From positions 25,511 to 72,986 of the forward strand of contig NW_003314406.1 of assembly GCF_000143415.4 (NCBI RefSeq): DNA of 47,476 nucleotides, written 5' to 3'. The notes below the pieces were generated by a model. It worked only from the letters and a program-made list of their open reading frames with translations, did no database searches and was not told the origin of the DNA. The stretch comes from Selaginella moellendorffii (lineage: Eukaryota > Streptophyta > Lycopodiopsida > Selaginellales > Selaginellaceae). The position numbers were made by a program, and so were the translations under genes. Every line of letters begins with the position of its first letter. The first letter of the stretch is position 1. Shown here one piece after another: positions 10,900-22,863 of the stretch.

Positions 10900-11955
10900 A
10901 AAGAGCTATGCTTAAAAAGTTTGAGATATGGCTTTTACGAGGTAAGAGGATCTGTAAAAGTAGAATAAGAGAAGATACTTCTTCTATTCCTGCTCTAGGA
11001 TATCTAAAACTGAGACTTTGGTGAGAATATCATATTTTAATTTCCATGATCTTTGACTACAGCATATCCTTTTTAATGCAAATGTCGAGAAGGTCTTCTG
11101 CATCTTTGAATGGATTGTATTTGAACATGTCCTTGGCAAATGTAGTATCAACTTGTAAAGCAATACCTTCGAGACATATTGGTTTCCACTTCTTAATGCC
11201 TCGTTTAGGATGGAGGTCATTCATAGTGTTGAGGAGTTCCTGAGCCATATCTCCTTTAAATTCCTTGCAAACATCAAATGGAACACCGAATCCATAATGT
11301 AGTGCCGAGAATACATATGGATTAATTCCGTTGGTTTTCTTGTCAAAGATTTTCTGAATTTCTTTTTTGTGTGGGAGCCGATTGTTGTAAAGCTTTCCAC
11401 TAAGTCTATGAGCTGTAAGTACTGTAAGTGCTGCATGCAAAAAAAAAAAAAAATTTATTCTGCTTGAAAAAGAAAAAAATAAATTGGATCCAAGCTTACC
11501 TAGGGCTACCAATTTCTTTTTGTTAATCTTCTTGAACTGTTTTATCTTTTCCTTATATTCTTTAATCTTTCTCGAAATTCCATCTATGTCATCAAAGCCA
11601 TAAATAAATTCTTTTGGTGGGCATCCAAGTACATCTAGTAGTCGGGCTTGTTGCCATTTGGAAAGAACCTGTTTTATAGTGTATTAAATTCTAAATTAGA
11701 ATATAATATAATAAATTAGAATATAAATATTAAATTATTTAAAATTAGAATTCGAGAATTTGTATTAAACGGAAAGTAATATACCGCTTTACATGCACAA
11801 CAAACTATCTCACAACAAACGCTCTGTTTTTCTCCTTTGAATATTTGCCAAAGCTTCTTTCCAGATTTCTGCTGTTCTGGTTGCTTTGCTAATTTCTGCC
11901 ATTGTTTGTAATAGAACCTACATTAAACTCTAAGTCGATAGTTAGTCAAAATTGA
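10900..11955 (-). CDS. Unrecognised multi-exon gene (basic, Lys-rich)
   Basis: Minus-strand exons with good splice sites: about 11900-11790 (KLAKQPEQQKSGKKLWQIF, then Cys-rich), about 11670-11505 (WQQARLLDVLGCPPKEF and IDGISRKIKEYKEKIKQF) and 11434-11057 (ALTVLTAHRLSGKLYNN, PYVFSALHYGFGVPFDVC, ending FKDAEDLLDICIKKDML before TAA). I do not recognise the family. Codon use looks AT-biased but the exons are open, so it may be a real gene. An A13 run at 11442 sits in an intron. Confidence 0.4.
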
Positions 11956-12589
11956 TTGTGATATCTTCTCAATAGGTACCATGCTATCAGTAGAAGTGAC
12001 TGATTGGCATAGATCAGCAACTGTCATTATTATTTTCATTGCCTTGTTTTATATTTTCTTTCATTTGTTCTTTGGTAAGAAACTTACAGAGTCTTTGGCT
12101 CCACATTTGATTTGTCTTCTAGCAAATACCTAGACACAAATGCTAAACTGTAAACTTTTTAAATATTAAACTGTAACTGTTTTTCTGGGATAAATATCGC
12201 TTCAGTTTACTGACCAAACATTTATAAAGTCATACAAAAGATGTACATTACATTTACTGGACGATATCAAACATTCGCTTCACTTTAAAAACTTCATTTG
12301 CTTCCTTGTGACACACTCAAAGAATTTCCAAAGAGATTGTTGGATGTGTCATCCAAGAGCAATTGCAAGCCGGTGATGAAGTATCCAGCCAGGGTCTCTC
12401 AATTGTCTTGTGCGTCAAACTTCTCCGTGTGTTGCATCTCCTTGAGATTGAACCTTGCCCAATTTTATCCGTTAGAGGACTATCTTGAGACAGCCTTTGC
12501 CCTGCATATCACATTGTTACTGCCAGTGTTTTTCTAGCCCGCCATCACCACCACCGCTCAGCCAAACAAAACCCACCAAGCAAAGAAGC

Positions 12590-13127
12590 TCTGGAAGTGT
12601 GGGACGAAGTCTCCAAGCTCTCACAGCATGATCCCAAGTGTCTGGCACTCTTCATCTCCCCGCTCACCACAATCTCCACCAAAACCTATGGATGCCTGCC
12701 TCCATCCCCAGCTGGAAGCCATCCCCAAACTTCCAACACTTGAGCCCTCCTCGGACTCCAAATCTTGGGGCCCAGTGTATAAGGAAGACACCACCTCTGC
12801 TAACAAACACCTTATGGTTGTGTTCCAGGGCACCTCCACCCAGGCAAACATGTGTGTCAATTGGATCCTGTTTGGAGAGCTACCAAGGACGTTGCTTACA
12901 AGTCTGAGCTCTTGCCTCTCCACCTATTCCAACCAGACCTCGACTACGTCTCCCAAGCTGTGAGCTACACACACCAAGTTGTGGAGGTGTGTCCAAACAC
13001 ATCGCTTCTACTCATTGGGTGCCAGACTCACAGTTCTCGGCTAGGTGAACCTGCTGCTGTTGTTGCTGCTGTCAGCAGCCCGGGAGCTGGAGGCTCACTG
13101 CAGTTGTGGTCCTTTCAGCTCTCTTAG
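12590..13127 (+). pseudogene. Class-3 (fungal-type) lipase-like alpha/beta hydrolase fragment
   Basis: Across two frames the plus strand reads PVYKEDTTSANKHLMVVFQG then QLDPVWRATKDVAYKSELLP and LDYVSQAVSYTHQVVEVCPN followed by TSLLLIG. The last block precedes the nucleophile elbow GHSLGG in class-3 lipases; here the frame breaks right after LLLIG and the elbow is lost (CQTHSS). The Ser nucleophile, Asp and His cannot be assigned. Family assignment rests on the YTRQVV..CPNTSLLLTGHSLGG pattern as I know it. Confidence 0.45.
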
Positions 13128-13489
13128 GAGATAATTCGTAACATGGCTGTGATTGGAAACGGGTGGGATTCCGTGTTCACGGCGTCATGGGACAACATTG
13201 GCACGGCTTGTTTGGTGTAGCACCAGGGAGCATCGGACAGTGTGGCTTGTTCAGTGAGTGATGGGAGCTCCTTCCAGGCACACAGCCCCAATGGGATTCT
13301 CGATAAACTATAGATAGGAGACAAGTCTACATGCTTAGTGCATTAGAGAGCAAGTGTGTGCTAGAAAAACTTACTGTGCATCTGTGAGGTGTCTGTGACT
13401 GGCAATAAACAGCCATCCTGGATTTGCTAGAATGCAAACACATGCCTGAAGAACCATCACAATGTTAGTCATTTAAAAAAAAAAAAAAA

Positions 13490-14420
13490 CAAAGCTCACT
13501 GGATTCTGTTGTATTGATCATGATGCCATTGATCAGCTTCACTGGACTGGAGAAACATCACAAGGCACCTTGGATTCACTTGAATGTTAGAGTACCTGGA
13601 GAAGCAGCACATTGTTTTTTTCTTCTGAGCAATACCTGTATCGTTCAGAAATTTTGAATACTCTTGCATTTTAGACATATTTGAGGTTGCATCAGTTAAA
13701 GCCTCCATCTTGTGCTCTGCATCTTTGACAAACTCAAAAGCTTAGTGTAGCTTTAACTGTAAAGCCTGAATAACTTTTTGCTTCTCCACAGCAAAATGGC
13801 TTGGTGGACAATCTGGCAAGGAAGTCTCTAAAATCCGTTCCATTTTCATTGCTGCAGCATCAGTGTCACATCATCTTCAGAGTTCCTTGTCCACCCTCAG
13901 TTCATTATAGTAGTTGCATCTGCCATCTCAACTTCCACTTTTGCACACTGACATCCATTTTTTTTTATCTATAGCCAGCTATGTATTTTTTGAGAAACCT
14001 GTTCAACTCCCATGCGTCTTCAAGTTCTTCCGTAATCTTCAGTACCTCCTGTTCAGTCTTTGATTTTTCTGTCTCATCAAAGCCCACAGTCTTCTCTTAG
14101 TAACAGATTTCTTCTTTTCCTTCTCAATTCAAGCTGTAGTGACTGCATCTTGGCTGTACTGTCATCACTTTTGTATTTTGCTGTTTCATGAAAGCTTGTT
14201 GATTAACACTAATTACAGGCTTTCCATCTGCTCACATAACTCGTTTGCTTCTTGCATTAAACAATATTAGCACCTCCATGTCCTGGCCAACAATCTTCAG
14301 GTGGGTTGACATATTCTTGTCATTGTATACACACCTGATCTGCATTCTCGACTGCAGCTCTAAGTGTGCACTGGATTCTACACCATAGGCATTTCTCTAC
14401 TTATAATGCCAAAAGAGTTC
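13490..14420 (-). pseudogene. Degenerate coiled-coil protein, possibly kinesin-like
   Basis: The minus strand contains Glu/Lys/Gln-rich pieces in shifting frames: NELCEQMES, AFMKQQNTKV, EQEVLKITEELEDAWELNRF, AEHKMEALTDATSNMSKMQ. These look like long coiled coil, as in plant kinesin-12 tails or similar proteins, but no motor domain is present. Stops and frame changes are frequent. The family remains uncertain. Confidence 0.3.
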
Positions 14421-14599
14421 AATTGAAGATTATCAGGAGAGTTTATTTTGACATTGCAGACACAGGTACTGGATGGTTTTTCAAAAACTCTTAGAAGCTT
14501 AGGGTATGAATCTTAGGATATACTCTTAGGGTATGTGTATGATTTACGGTCTTTGCAACGTCGTTTGAATGTGTTTGCATAAGAACAGGTCATGAGTAC

Positions 14600-14950
14600 T
14601 GGGAAGATGAAGGCATTGAAGAAAAAAAGCCAGCATGCAGGCAAATGATGAACATATTTCACCCATATGATCCTCTCACCTGTAGGTATCAATATACTTC
14701 TGTGTGACCAGTGTTTACATTTATCCTTTTGTCCTGATTACAGAGTGGACCTCTGATATCTATTATTTTTGGAGAAAGTCAATGAATATCTTGGGATACA
14801 GGTAATCATAGTTCTTTGTAAGTTTTGTTGTCAAAGCTAGAGGAAATTCTTCGGTTGGGGTATGGTTTTGTCACAGTTTTTTATGGTAGTATGGTGACAG
14901 AAAGGCTATCTAGAAGTCCTAATGGTAGAGTCGACTTAATGCTACAGGTA
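14600..14950 (+). pseudogene. DDHD-domain phospholipase (SGR2-like) fragments
   Basis: Plus-strand pieces are MMNIFHPYDPLTCRVDL spanning two splice-like gaps (about 14647-14750) and LSRSPNGRVDLMLQ (14911-14948), ending at a donor CAG|GTAAGT. The xxNIFHPYDPVAYRxEPL and ExxxxSPDGRxDxxLQ patterns are typical of DDHD phospholipase A1 proteins. The rest of the gene is absent. A second copy of the SPNGR exon end lies at 15637-15676. Confidence 0.5.
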
Positions 14951-15043
14951 AGTCTTGCTCTTTGCTATCACGTCATTCTCATGTGGATCCAGGATACAAA
15001 ATTTGAGCACCACTACATATCGGTATCTGATAACGACAGCAGT

Positions 15044-15044
<1 letters not shown>

Positions 15045-15076
<32 letters not shown>
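15045..15076. repeat. (GA)n microsatellite followed by (AGC)n
   Basis: About 15 GA repeats, then AGCAGCAGCAGC at 15090. Just downstream a 21-bp unit with core AGGGACAGGGACGAAGAT is repeated twice at about 15187-15230. Confidence 0.9.
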
Positions 15077-15079
<3 letters not shown>

Positions 15080-15636
15080 GGAATCACAGCAGCAGCAGCA
15101 TCACCAGCAAGAAGATCTTAAGGCCATCCACCAGGAGTTTGGGATCAGTCACATGTACGTAGCGGCCAGGTGAGAAGGTCAGTGCGAGGGACAGGGACGA
15201 AGATATCACAAGGGACAGGGACGAAGATCTTGCAGGGTTGGCCTTCACCCACGAGCAGCAGAGATTGATGAGGTCACTGGTTTGCTCTATCACTTCTGCT
15301 CAACCCAGTGGCAAGGTGAGCTTCATTGTGGTGGCGGTGATCTAGAGCAGGTTAATGACCATGCGTTTCTCTACAGGGGCACGGTGATGTACAAATCCAA
15401 TTAGTCTGAAGACAAGAAGCATCGTCACACCCATGGACGTGTATCAATTCTTGTGACACACTAGGTAGGATCCAATCCAACTTCACCAACTCGCAGAGAA
15501 AAAGAGAACTAAGAAAGACAAACAAAGAATAGTGGCCATGGCCATATCTGGACAAATTAAGTGAATTGGTGCCAGATTCAATTGTATTTGTGTTGTAATA
15601 CTACATTATTTATAACGTGTCTCCTGCTCTTGACTG

Positions 15637-15676
15637 TCTAGAAGTCCCAATGGTAGAGCCAATTTCATGCTACAAG
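15637..15676 (+). repeat. Second copy of the DDHD exon end
   Basis: CTAGAAGTCCCAATGGTAGA followed by a match to ATGCTACA repeats 14911-14948 with a few differences, about 720 bp downstream. It indicates local duplication of the broken gene. Confidence 0.65.
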
Positions 15677-15689
15677 GATCATTGATGAA

Positions 15690-17126
15690 ACAAATCTCGC
15701 CATGTAAGATTGCACTGCCTGAGCAAAGCCAGGCTTGTACGAGAAGAGCAGCCCACGGAAAAGCTTCCCATCGATGGACGCTTCTAATGTGTATCCGTAG
15801 TTGAATACGTCGCTTACTCTAGCCTCGAACATCTTCTTGCCTAGCGGCTGAACATGAGCTTGAAACTATGTAGCATGAGTTTGACAGGGAAAAATTGGAG
15901 AGGTCCAAGTTTTTCTGCAGATACCTCCGTGAGATGAAACCAAGCTCTTGTCCGCATCCCGTTGCTTGTCTAGCACGAATGGCGTGGCACGATACTCTTG
16001 CCGCCTTCTCTTAAGTTCCTTATGCATGGCGCATGGATAGCTTTGGCTCTGATGGATCTTTCTCCCTCAGCATCTCTTCACAGAAAAACGGCAACCATAT
16101 TGTCAAGAATGTCAGCAATGTCAATTAAAGAAGAACCCAACCTGTGTCGAGGAAATACATGTCATCCAGAGCTTCAAGCTCTTCGTTACATCCCCCATAG
16201 AAGAATCATATGCCTCGCTCTGCGTCCACGGAATCTCCTGCAAGGGAGAAACATGGAGAAGGCCAGGGACCAGAGGGATTCGAAGTCGCCCAAACACCAG
16301 TCACTACAAAATACGTAAAAGCCCCATGAGAGACTCACGTACTTAAGTCGAGAGTATGGACGTCATTGAATAGCTTGTGATCATAGGAGAATCCTCCAAA
16401 CACGACGAGATACTTTCCATGGCTGATTGTTGTGTGCCCGGCTCTTAGCATCAGCTCCACACCAGTCGTCTTTACCTCCTGCCATGCCATTGTTTCTGGA
16501 AACGCAAATGAATTCGCAAGTTTAAAACCAGCACAATGTATGTACCTGTGTCCAGAATATAAACGTCATTTAGATAGGCATTACCACTGTCCTCGCCACC
16601 CATGACAATGAAACAGTTCTTATAGAAAGAGCAGGTGTGGCCATCCCGAGGAATAAGCGAGACTCCAGTGGTAGAAATCTTCTTCCAGACAAAAGTATCT
16701 ACAGGAAAAAAAAAGGTTTAGAAGAAAACAAGAAAAGATAACAGGATATTACTCGTGTTCAAAACATGGAGGTCGTTGTAGTACTCCTACTCTGAGGGAT
16801 CGCTGGATTTCCCACATCCCCCAAACACAAACAGGTTGTCACCGATGAGAGACGCGCTATGTCCTTCTCTCGGAGCAGGAACATCATCAAAAACGTCAGG
16901 TTTCCCCCAGGTGGTGGTAGCTGCATCGGATGATAAGAACAAGAAAAAAAAATCGATAGAACTCGGAGCTTACCAGTATCCAAAACAAAGAGATCGTTCA
17001 GCGGGCTGGTTCCATCGGTACCACCAAACACATAGAGCTTAGACCCGACGGCCGTTGAGCTGTGGCTGTCTCGAGGAGAAGGGTGCGTTCCTTTCATCAC
17101 AGGCTTGCTCCAGGTGTACGTCCCTG
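15690..17126 (-). pseudogene. Kelch-repeat (galactose-oxidase-like beta-propeller) protein, nearly complete but broken
   Basis: The minus-strand exon series gives successive kelch blades: HPSPRDSHSSTAVGSKLYVF; a blade with PREGHSASLIGDNLFVFGG; one with PRDGHTCSFY then IVMGGEDSG; one with LRAGHTTISHGKYLVVFGG; then YGGCNEELEALDDMYFLDT. The C-terminal part (about 15690-15850) reads KKMFEARVSDVFNYGYTLEA and SIDGKLFRGLLFSYKPGF. This order matches the plant kelch family of the At1g74150/At1g18610 type. An in-frame TAG in blade 2 (SE*EYYNDL, near 16790) and frame changes near 15870-16000 suggest a pseudogene or allele with damage. Short introns separate the blades. The function of the family is poorly known. 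Confidence 0.75.
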
Positions 17127-17399
17127 CGCGATCCCACCAGAAGAGTGAAGAACCTTGATTCTAGTTGTTATTGACAACGTGAATCCCCTCGTTGTCCGAG
17201 ACGTTGTCCCTGTCGTGAGCTCCATCCACCATAGCCTCTTCGCCTTTCACTCCCAATCCTCATCGCATTTCCAAGCAGAGCACGTCTATCTGTCGAATGC
17301 ACCTGCACAGGCGGATGCTGGCGATTTTTTTCCCAGCATAAATCTGGAAGGCGTCAAGCCTGTTATCGCTGATCATCGAGCACAACTATGGTGACACAG

Positions 17400-17960
17400 A
17401 GAAAGCCGTGAGCCTCTCAAACCTTTGCAAATGGAGAAACAAACACAACCTCGTTGTAATAGGCTGGGACTTTCAGCCGCTTAGGATCGTTATCCAGTGC
17501 CGTTCCCAGGACTCCTTCCGGAGCTGTCCAAAAATGAATGCGTTAGAGTTTTTTCTAGTGTCTAAATCGAAGGAACTCACTCAAAGGTGTTGGATAAGGA
17601 ACAAATGTAGGTTGCGGCTTTTGGTAGGAGGTTTTTTGGTCCCTCACCAGACTCGACGCCACCGTTGCTGCAATTGGCCGGAATATCTTGGTCATCCTGG
17701 AACATCTCAAGTTAGAATCGCAGGGACGACAATAGGGGGGTCGAGACTCTTTTACCAGATGATACTCTCTGTTGAGTACTTTTTCCATAACTGTAACTCT
17801 TTTCTTCACAAACTCGGTAATTCTACGAACTCTACAAACAGAGACAAATCCCTTCCTAGGGTTAGAAATAGGATAAATGAAATGTACCATCTACATATCA
17901 ATCTGCAAAGCATTCCCTCCCAGTCGATGGAGCGGTTGCAAATCTAGAATTGAAACAGTA
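17400..17960 (-). other. Unrecognised minus-strand exons upstream of the kelch gene
   Basis: Reading down the minus strand: VRRITEFVKKRVTVMEKVLN (about 17820), TKIFRPIAATVASSLVRDQK (about 17690), then APEGVLGTALDNDPKRLKV followed by PAYYNEVVFVSPFAK (about 17525-17425), separated by short introns. I do not recognise the protein. Its N-terminal MTKIFRPIAATVASSLVR resembles an organelle-targeting start, which is inference only. Confidence 0.35.
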
Positions 17961-19985
17961 CCTCCCATATTGCCATCTTGGCCGTCTATATCAATCGTCA
18001 CAGATTTGGACAGTCAGATGAATAGTATCTGCCATAAGTAAATTTGAATATTCTTAAAATGGAATATGTGATGCCGATGCCAAAATAGCAACTTTAAATA
18101 AAGAGTTTGACTAGCAAAAGTCCCAGCTACGCTGGGAGCATCGTGTTTATTCTTGATGTTTTAGTATTTCAAAAATTTGAAATCATAATTATAATTTTAA
18201 TATAATCATAATTATAACATACATAGTTAACATAACATAATATAATATTTATATTCAAAATCCCTTCTACAAATATAACATAATAATAATATAATAAATT
18301 TAACTTATAACATAATATAACATTTAAAACTCTGAGTGCTACATGATCTTCTATAAATGGAATTTTTCACTGTGGGATTCGATGGCCAGATGAGTCAATT
18401 AAATATTGAGGCTTGGTAATTATTTTTTATTTGAAATCTCCATATAATTGATCTACAATTTTTCCTCTTAATAAAAAATGTGTTCCTTAAGTACACTAAA
18501 ATATAATGATTTCAAAAATAAAGATTTAAAACTCACTTAAACAATATACATCTTATAAAATTAAAACAATATAATAATTTTTATGGAGTTGTATTTTTCA
18601 TCTCTTTGGACTGAAAGTTTTGGAATTGCATGATACTAAGTGATAGAAATTACCTTTATGTGTTATATGTTTTTAGAAAAATTTCAAAATTTTACATATT
18701 TATCTTTGATATTCCCTTATTCCTAATACTTATATTCTTACATTTTGAGAGTAATATTTAATATTAGAAGTATTCTACTTTATATCATTAGCATTATTTC
18801 TGTATGTGTTTTTTAATAGAGAGAATGCTAATGTAAAATAAGTTATTATCTCTCTATTTTCATGGATTTATATTTAAAATTAAGGCTTTATTACAATATT
18901 TTAAATGCTGATATTTTATAATGACATATGAATGGCAAGGATTTACTCTATAGTGAGGTAATGATGATATATAAACTTTTTCTTTAGTCTAAAAATATAA
19001 TATACCAGAAAATTCATAAATGGTATATAGATAGATTTAATATAATTAAAATTTGTCTTGGAAAGAGATGAATATAATTGCATTGCATGGGCGACACTGC
19101 TTTGTACACTTCAAACAATTCTACAAGCCCAACATGTATGGATTGTTGAGGCAATAACATGTGGACATTGGCTCAATATGGTGAACACTTCTCAAGCAGA
19201 TAACTACAAGCTAATGCTCTGCTCAACAAGCTGCTAGAAGAACATCTGAGCAATCTCAAGAAATTGCAAAGTTGTGTCAGTGATTCAAGATAATAGCACT
19301 GAACCAAAGTGATAGATGTTTACAATCTTGATGTGCCATTGATGAATACCAATGAATACCAATGCAATGTCCTTCAAGGTTAATATAATTATAGAATATG
19401 TATTAAAATATCATGGTACAGAAAAGGCTCAAGTTCTTCTTACAATCAGATGTGCTTTGCCATACCTTCACTTTCAAAACTTTCAACATACAACCTATCA
19501 CGTCTCATGCTTGAATATCTTATATATATGTTTCTTAACTTTTCAAATATAAAGAACCAATAGAAATGAAAAGCCGAATAAGGAACTTTTCCAAATTACT
19601 AAACAACTGAAATGTATATGACACTCCCAGCTTCACTTCTGAGACTGAGATTTCTCTTTTTTCATATTATTAACAAAAGTATATACAAATTTATATGACT
19701 ATTAATACAATCATCAATGATTAAACATATTGAGATTTCAATTGGCTCAGATGTAGTCTAAGATTTATGTAATATCATAAATTTTCTAACATTTTTTCTT
19801 ACATTGTAATTATACATGACAAAAATAATAAGGTATAAATATCATTGAGACAATATTAGTACAAGAACCATCTAAAGAAATGTGATTCACCATCAATTGA
19901 ACTCTTGCACTAATAAAACAAATGTTGATCTGAAGAAGCAACCACTATCTTTCATCATTATTTTATTGTCATTGATTACAAGGTA
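17961..19985. other. AT-rich tract with dispersed repeats, no gene seen
   Basis: At 18120-18142 there is a CCCAGCTACGCTGGGAG hairpin of the same kind as 3362, 35123 and 40070, preceded by a divergent version of the 3300-3345 block (GCCGATGCCAAAATAGCA). From 18150 on, (AT/TA)-rich sequence has CATAATATAA-type runs. 19745-19925 matches the 6857-7080 insertion. No coding frame is supported. Confidence 0.55.
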
Positions 19986-19989
19986 GGAT

Positions 19990-20690
19990 AAAATCAGCAA
20001 TGGTAGAGGATCCTATTGATCATCCACTGGATTGCGTATCTTGGCTATTGGATGCATCCCCATATAAGCACCACCCACTACATAGAGTTGGCCATCCATA
20101 ACCACACATGCACACAACTTTCAAGGACACAACATTGATGCCAAAGAACTCCATCGATTCATGTGTAGATCAATATAGAACTTTCTGTCAAGAGCTTGAC
20201 ACACAAATTCTCCTATGTACTATAATCATCCACACTTTCTTGGCACTTCTAGGATTGAATGATCAAGACCTCTTTCCCATGTTTGAGAAACACTGTTACC
20301 ACCAGTACACCTTCAATCAATCCTTATACAGAACAATTGTCATAATACTTGGGCACTGGAGACAAGATTCCTCCACACTCTGTTCATTTTATGCATTTGC
20401 CCGTGGGTTGATAATGGCACTCACAAGAGGCACCGGTACCCAGCATCATCATCTAATACAGGAATTAGTGTTGTTGTTGCCATGGTTGAGGGACCTATTT
20501 GCCCTGAATTCAAGAGGCAGACTGTTCATCTCATCACCATCGCTGCCCATTACACACTTTATTATGGATCATTCCATGTACTATTAACCTCAAAGAAAAG
20601 TTACCTACCTGATCATTGCCCTAGCTTTCTTGACTTTGATTTGCTCCTGGCTATGACATACCTTCCTCTTGCTATAGCAATTCTCTAACA
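19990..20690 (-). pseudogene. Possible F-box/kelch-type fragment, degenerate
   Basis: The minus strand at 20100-20010 reads VVMDGQLYVVGGAYMGMHPI, a kelch-like blade. Upstream pieces (to about 20400) are broken by many stops. The assignment to F-box/kelch is weak. The plus-strand open frame at 20108-20587 appears to be a chance antisense frame. Confidence 0.25.
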
Positions 20691-20933
20691 TTGCCTACCT
20701 CTATTCAATGTATCTCTCACATTCTCCTTGATGCCCATACCCAAGAATCAATAGTGCGAGTTCAACACCTAAAATAGGTTTTCTTTGTCATGTTACTGAA
20801 AAAAAAAGGGCCATAACCTGTATAAAGTTTTTTTTTATTTCCTACAACATTCACAGCTCCAATGGTTTTATATTGGACATTTAATTCTTATACAAGGAAA
20901 ATATGTGGTTGAGGGAGATTAAATTTTATATTA

Positions 20934-20963
20934 GTTTTATTTTATTTTATTTTATTTTATTAG
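20934..20963. repeat. (TTTTA)n microsatellite
   Basis: Five to six TTTTA units about 120 bp outside the left end of the large element. Confidence 0.85.
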
Positions 20964-21081
20964 TGAGCTGTATTGGATTGAGTCTTTATAAAGTTTACAA
21001 CATGTTTGAGATAACTATTTATCATGACACTTATATGAGCTTGGTTTACAAAGGTTATAGCCAATGAAATATAGAGGATTA

Positions 21082-21105
21082 AAGCTCTATTTCGTTAAAG
21101 TGGGA
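21082..21105 (+). repeat. Left terminal inverted repeat
   Basis: Begins AAGCTCTATTTCG and ends AAAGTGGGA. A near copy of the last part (AAAATGGGAC) follows at 21116-21125. Confidence 0.85.
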
Positions 21106-21741
21106 TTTATTCAGTAAAATGGGACTAGGTACAAATTTTCAAGTATTTGAAAATGACGTGAAATTATATGTTTTTTGTCCAGGGGCTAGACATATCTGGG
21201 GCATGGTGACTAGCGCGGTGACTTTATGTCCAGACTGAGTCCATCTGGTTGTATAATAAATCTCATTGTCAAGGTGAACAAGCCGAATTTGAAGCTAAAG
21301 AAGAGCGATGGCATGCGCGCACACACTATTTGTTTGTTCATTGAGCATGTGGTGAGCTTTCCAAGATGAACGTCATTCCTATTAGCCAGACATATAACTT
21401 AATGGTGAGAACATTTAGATATTATTCAATGTTATCTTTTTCTAACGAATCTAATTGTGAAGGTGTAGCAAGAGGCATTGCTAGTCTGGAGAAGTCATTT
21501 AACTCATTTGACCCTTAGTGTATTTTCATGAAACTAAATAACATTCATATTATTAAGGAATTTCTCTAGTACCTTTTTTTTACGACATAGAGGCTTGCAT
21601 TTCTTTCAAAGGTGATTTAGTAAAAGGCCTGAGGGCACATGCCATTCTATTTCTCAGACCGGTATTAAGATATACTAGTGCAAAGGGAAAAAGGTATTTA
21701 GTGATCAAGTAAATGGCATGAGGGCACACGCCATTATAAGC

Positions 21742-22019
21742 CTAAGCGCTAGTGGACACCTCCTTTTTGGTACTCTCAGCGGTACTATCATCCTTCTCCG
21801 GGTCAGTTGTTTTGCTTTGGATTGTTGTCTCTAACGTTACTGGGGCGTTCTCGATAGTTGTTAATGTTGCCGTTTGTTCAGAAAAATGATCACCTGGAGT
21901 ATAGTACGGGGAGTTTGGAAGACTTATATATTCTACATCTTCACCTATCTCCTTCTCCGTCTCCTTTTCTGCCTCACTTACAGATTTTGTGCTTGCCATG
22001 AGAACGCTCTTCACCCTAA
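21742..22019 (-). CDS. Probable C-terminal exon of the minus-strand gene
   Basis: After an acceptor-like CCATATTTTAG the frame reads VKSVLMASTKSVSEAEKETE, then GEDVEYISLPNSPYYTPGDH and TTDPEKDDSTAESTKKEVST, stopping at 21742. It is acidic, Ser/Thr-rich and low in hydrophobic residues, like a disordered tail. Linkage to the DUF7869-like gene is by position and strand only. Confidence 0.45.
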
Positions 22020-22439
22020 AATATGGAGTTTGTTGTGTTATAAAAGGAAACCAACACACACACTGCAAGGGAATGATGGTACATAAAGCACATAAGCCCA
22101 CAATATGGGTTTATGTGCCATTAATATGGGCCACACGCCATATTATTAGATTTATGCACGTGTGATTGGTAAATGCATATATCACATCATCTTTGTTTTA
22201 CCTCACACACTATATCAGGCCTAATGAACCATATCACATGTGTGCACATGCTATATATATGGAGAAGTATTATGCAAGGATAGAAATTCAATGCATGATT
22301 GTGGAGAGCAATGGCATGAAGCCACATGCTAAATAACATTTTAGAGAAAGAATTAAAATAAAAACATGCAAACAGTACTAAGTGGACCAAGACTTAGAAG
22401 TGCACAATTGAATGAGGTATTTCTAATAAATACTTCACT

Positions 22440-22680
22440 CACCTCATATAGGAATGGCTACCACTCTCAAATGGCGTATCGCCTCATGCCATCACCTCGC
22501 AATTTGTTATAACAATCCGATGAATTCATATTCGGCTTGTTCACCTTGAACTTTAAGTAAGATTTGCTAGAACAACTAAGAATTTATACTTGTTATTTGT
22601 ATCATCTCACCTAGGAATGGCGTAAGGCCACATGCCATCATGCCTCCTCTGATTCAGATTCGGATTGTTCACCTTGAAAT
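22440..22680 (-). repeat. Duplicated intron-exon module containing the palindrome
   Basis: On the minus strand two similar units occur: TTTCAAG|GTGAACAATCCGAAT from 22675 with a palindrome and donor CTAG|GTGAGA (22612), and TTCAAG|GTGAACAAGCCGAAT from 22549 with a palindrome near 22492-22471 and donor GAG|GTGAGTG (about 22440). A third copy of the GTGAACAAGCCGAAT block lies on the plus strand at 21271-21288. These look like duplicated exons or repeats at the 3' end of the minus gene. Confidence 0.5.
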
Positions 22681-22734
22681 AAAATACATTAGAAACTTAG
22701 TAAAGGAATATTCATGAATCTCACCTTGAACCCG

Positions 22735-22863
22735 GGTTATGAATGCTCTTGCTGCATCTCTTGCATGGTCTGGCAAGGTGATGGTGGCACTCTGCTTCCG
22801 CATCCAACCATGCACAACATTATCCACCGATATGCTCATGCTGGGATCCCTTGGATTCAGCAC
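22735..22863 (-). CDS. Open continuation of the DUF7869-like frame after TAG, ending at a splice donor
   Basis: In the same frame as the preceding ORF, codons after the TAG read LNPRDPSMSISVDNVVHGW then ATITLPDHARDAARAFITRV, ending at CAAG|GTGAGATT. The composition looks coding. Either the TAG is a premature stop and the gene continues 3', or this is decaying 3' sequence. Further candidate exons follow downstream. Confidence 0.5.

Noticed and set aside
20108-20587. 159-codon plus-strand ORF
   Set aside because: The composition is Cys/His/Leu-rich without a family, and the opposite strand shows a weak kelch blade; probably chance.
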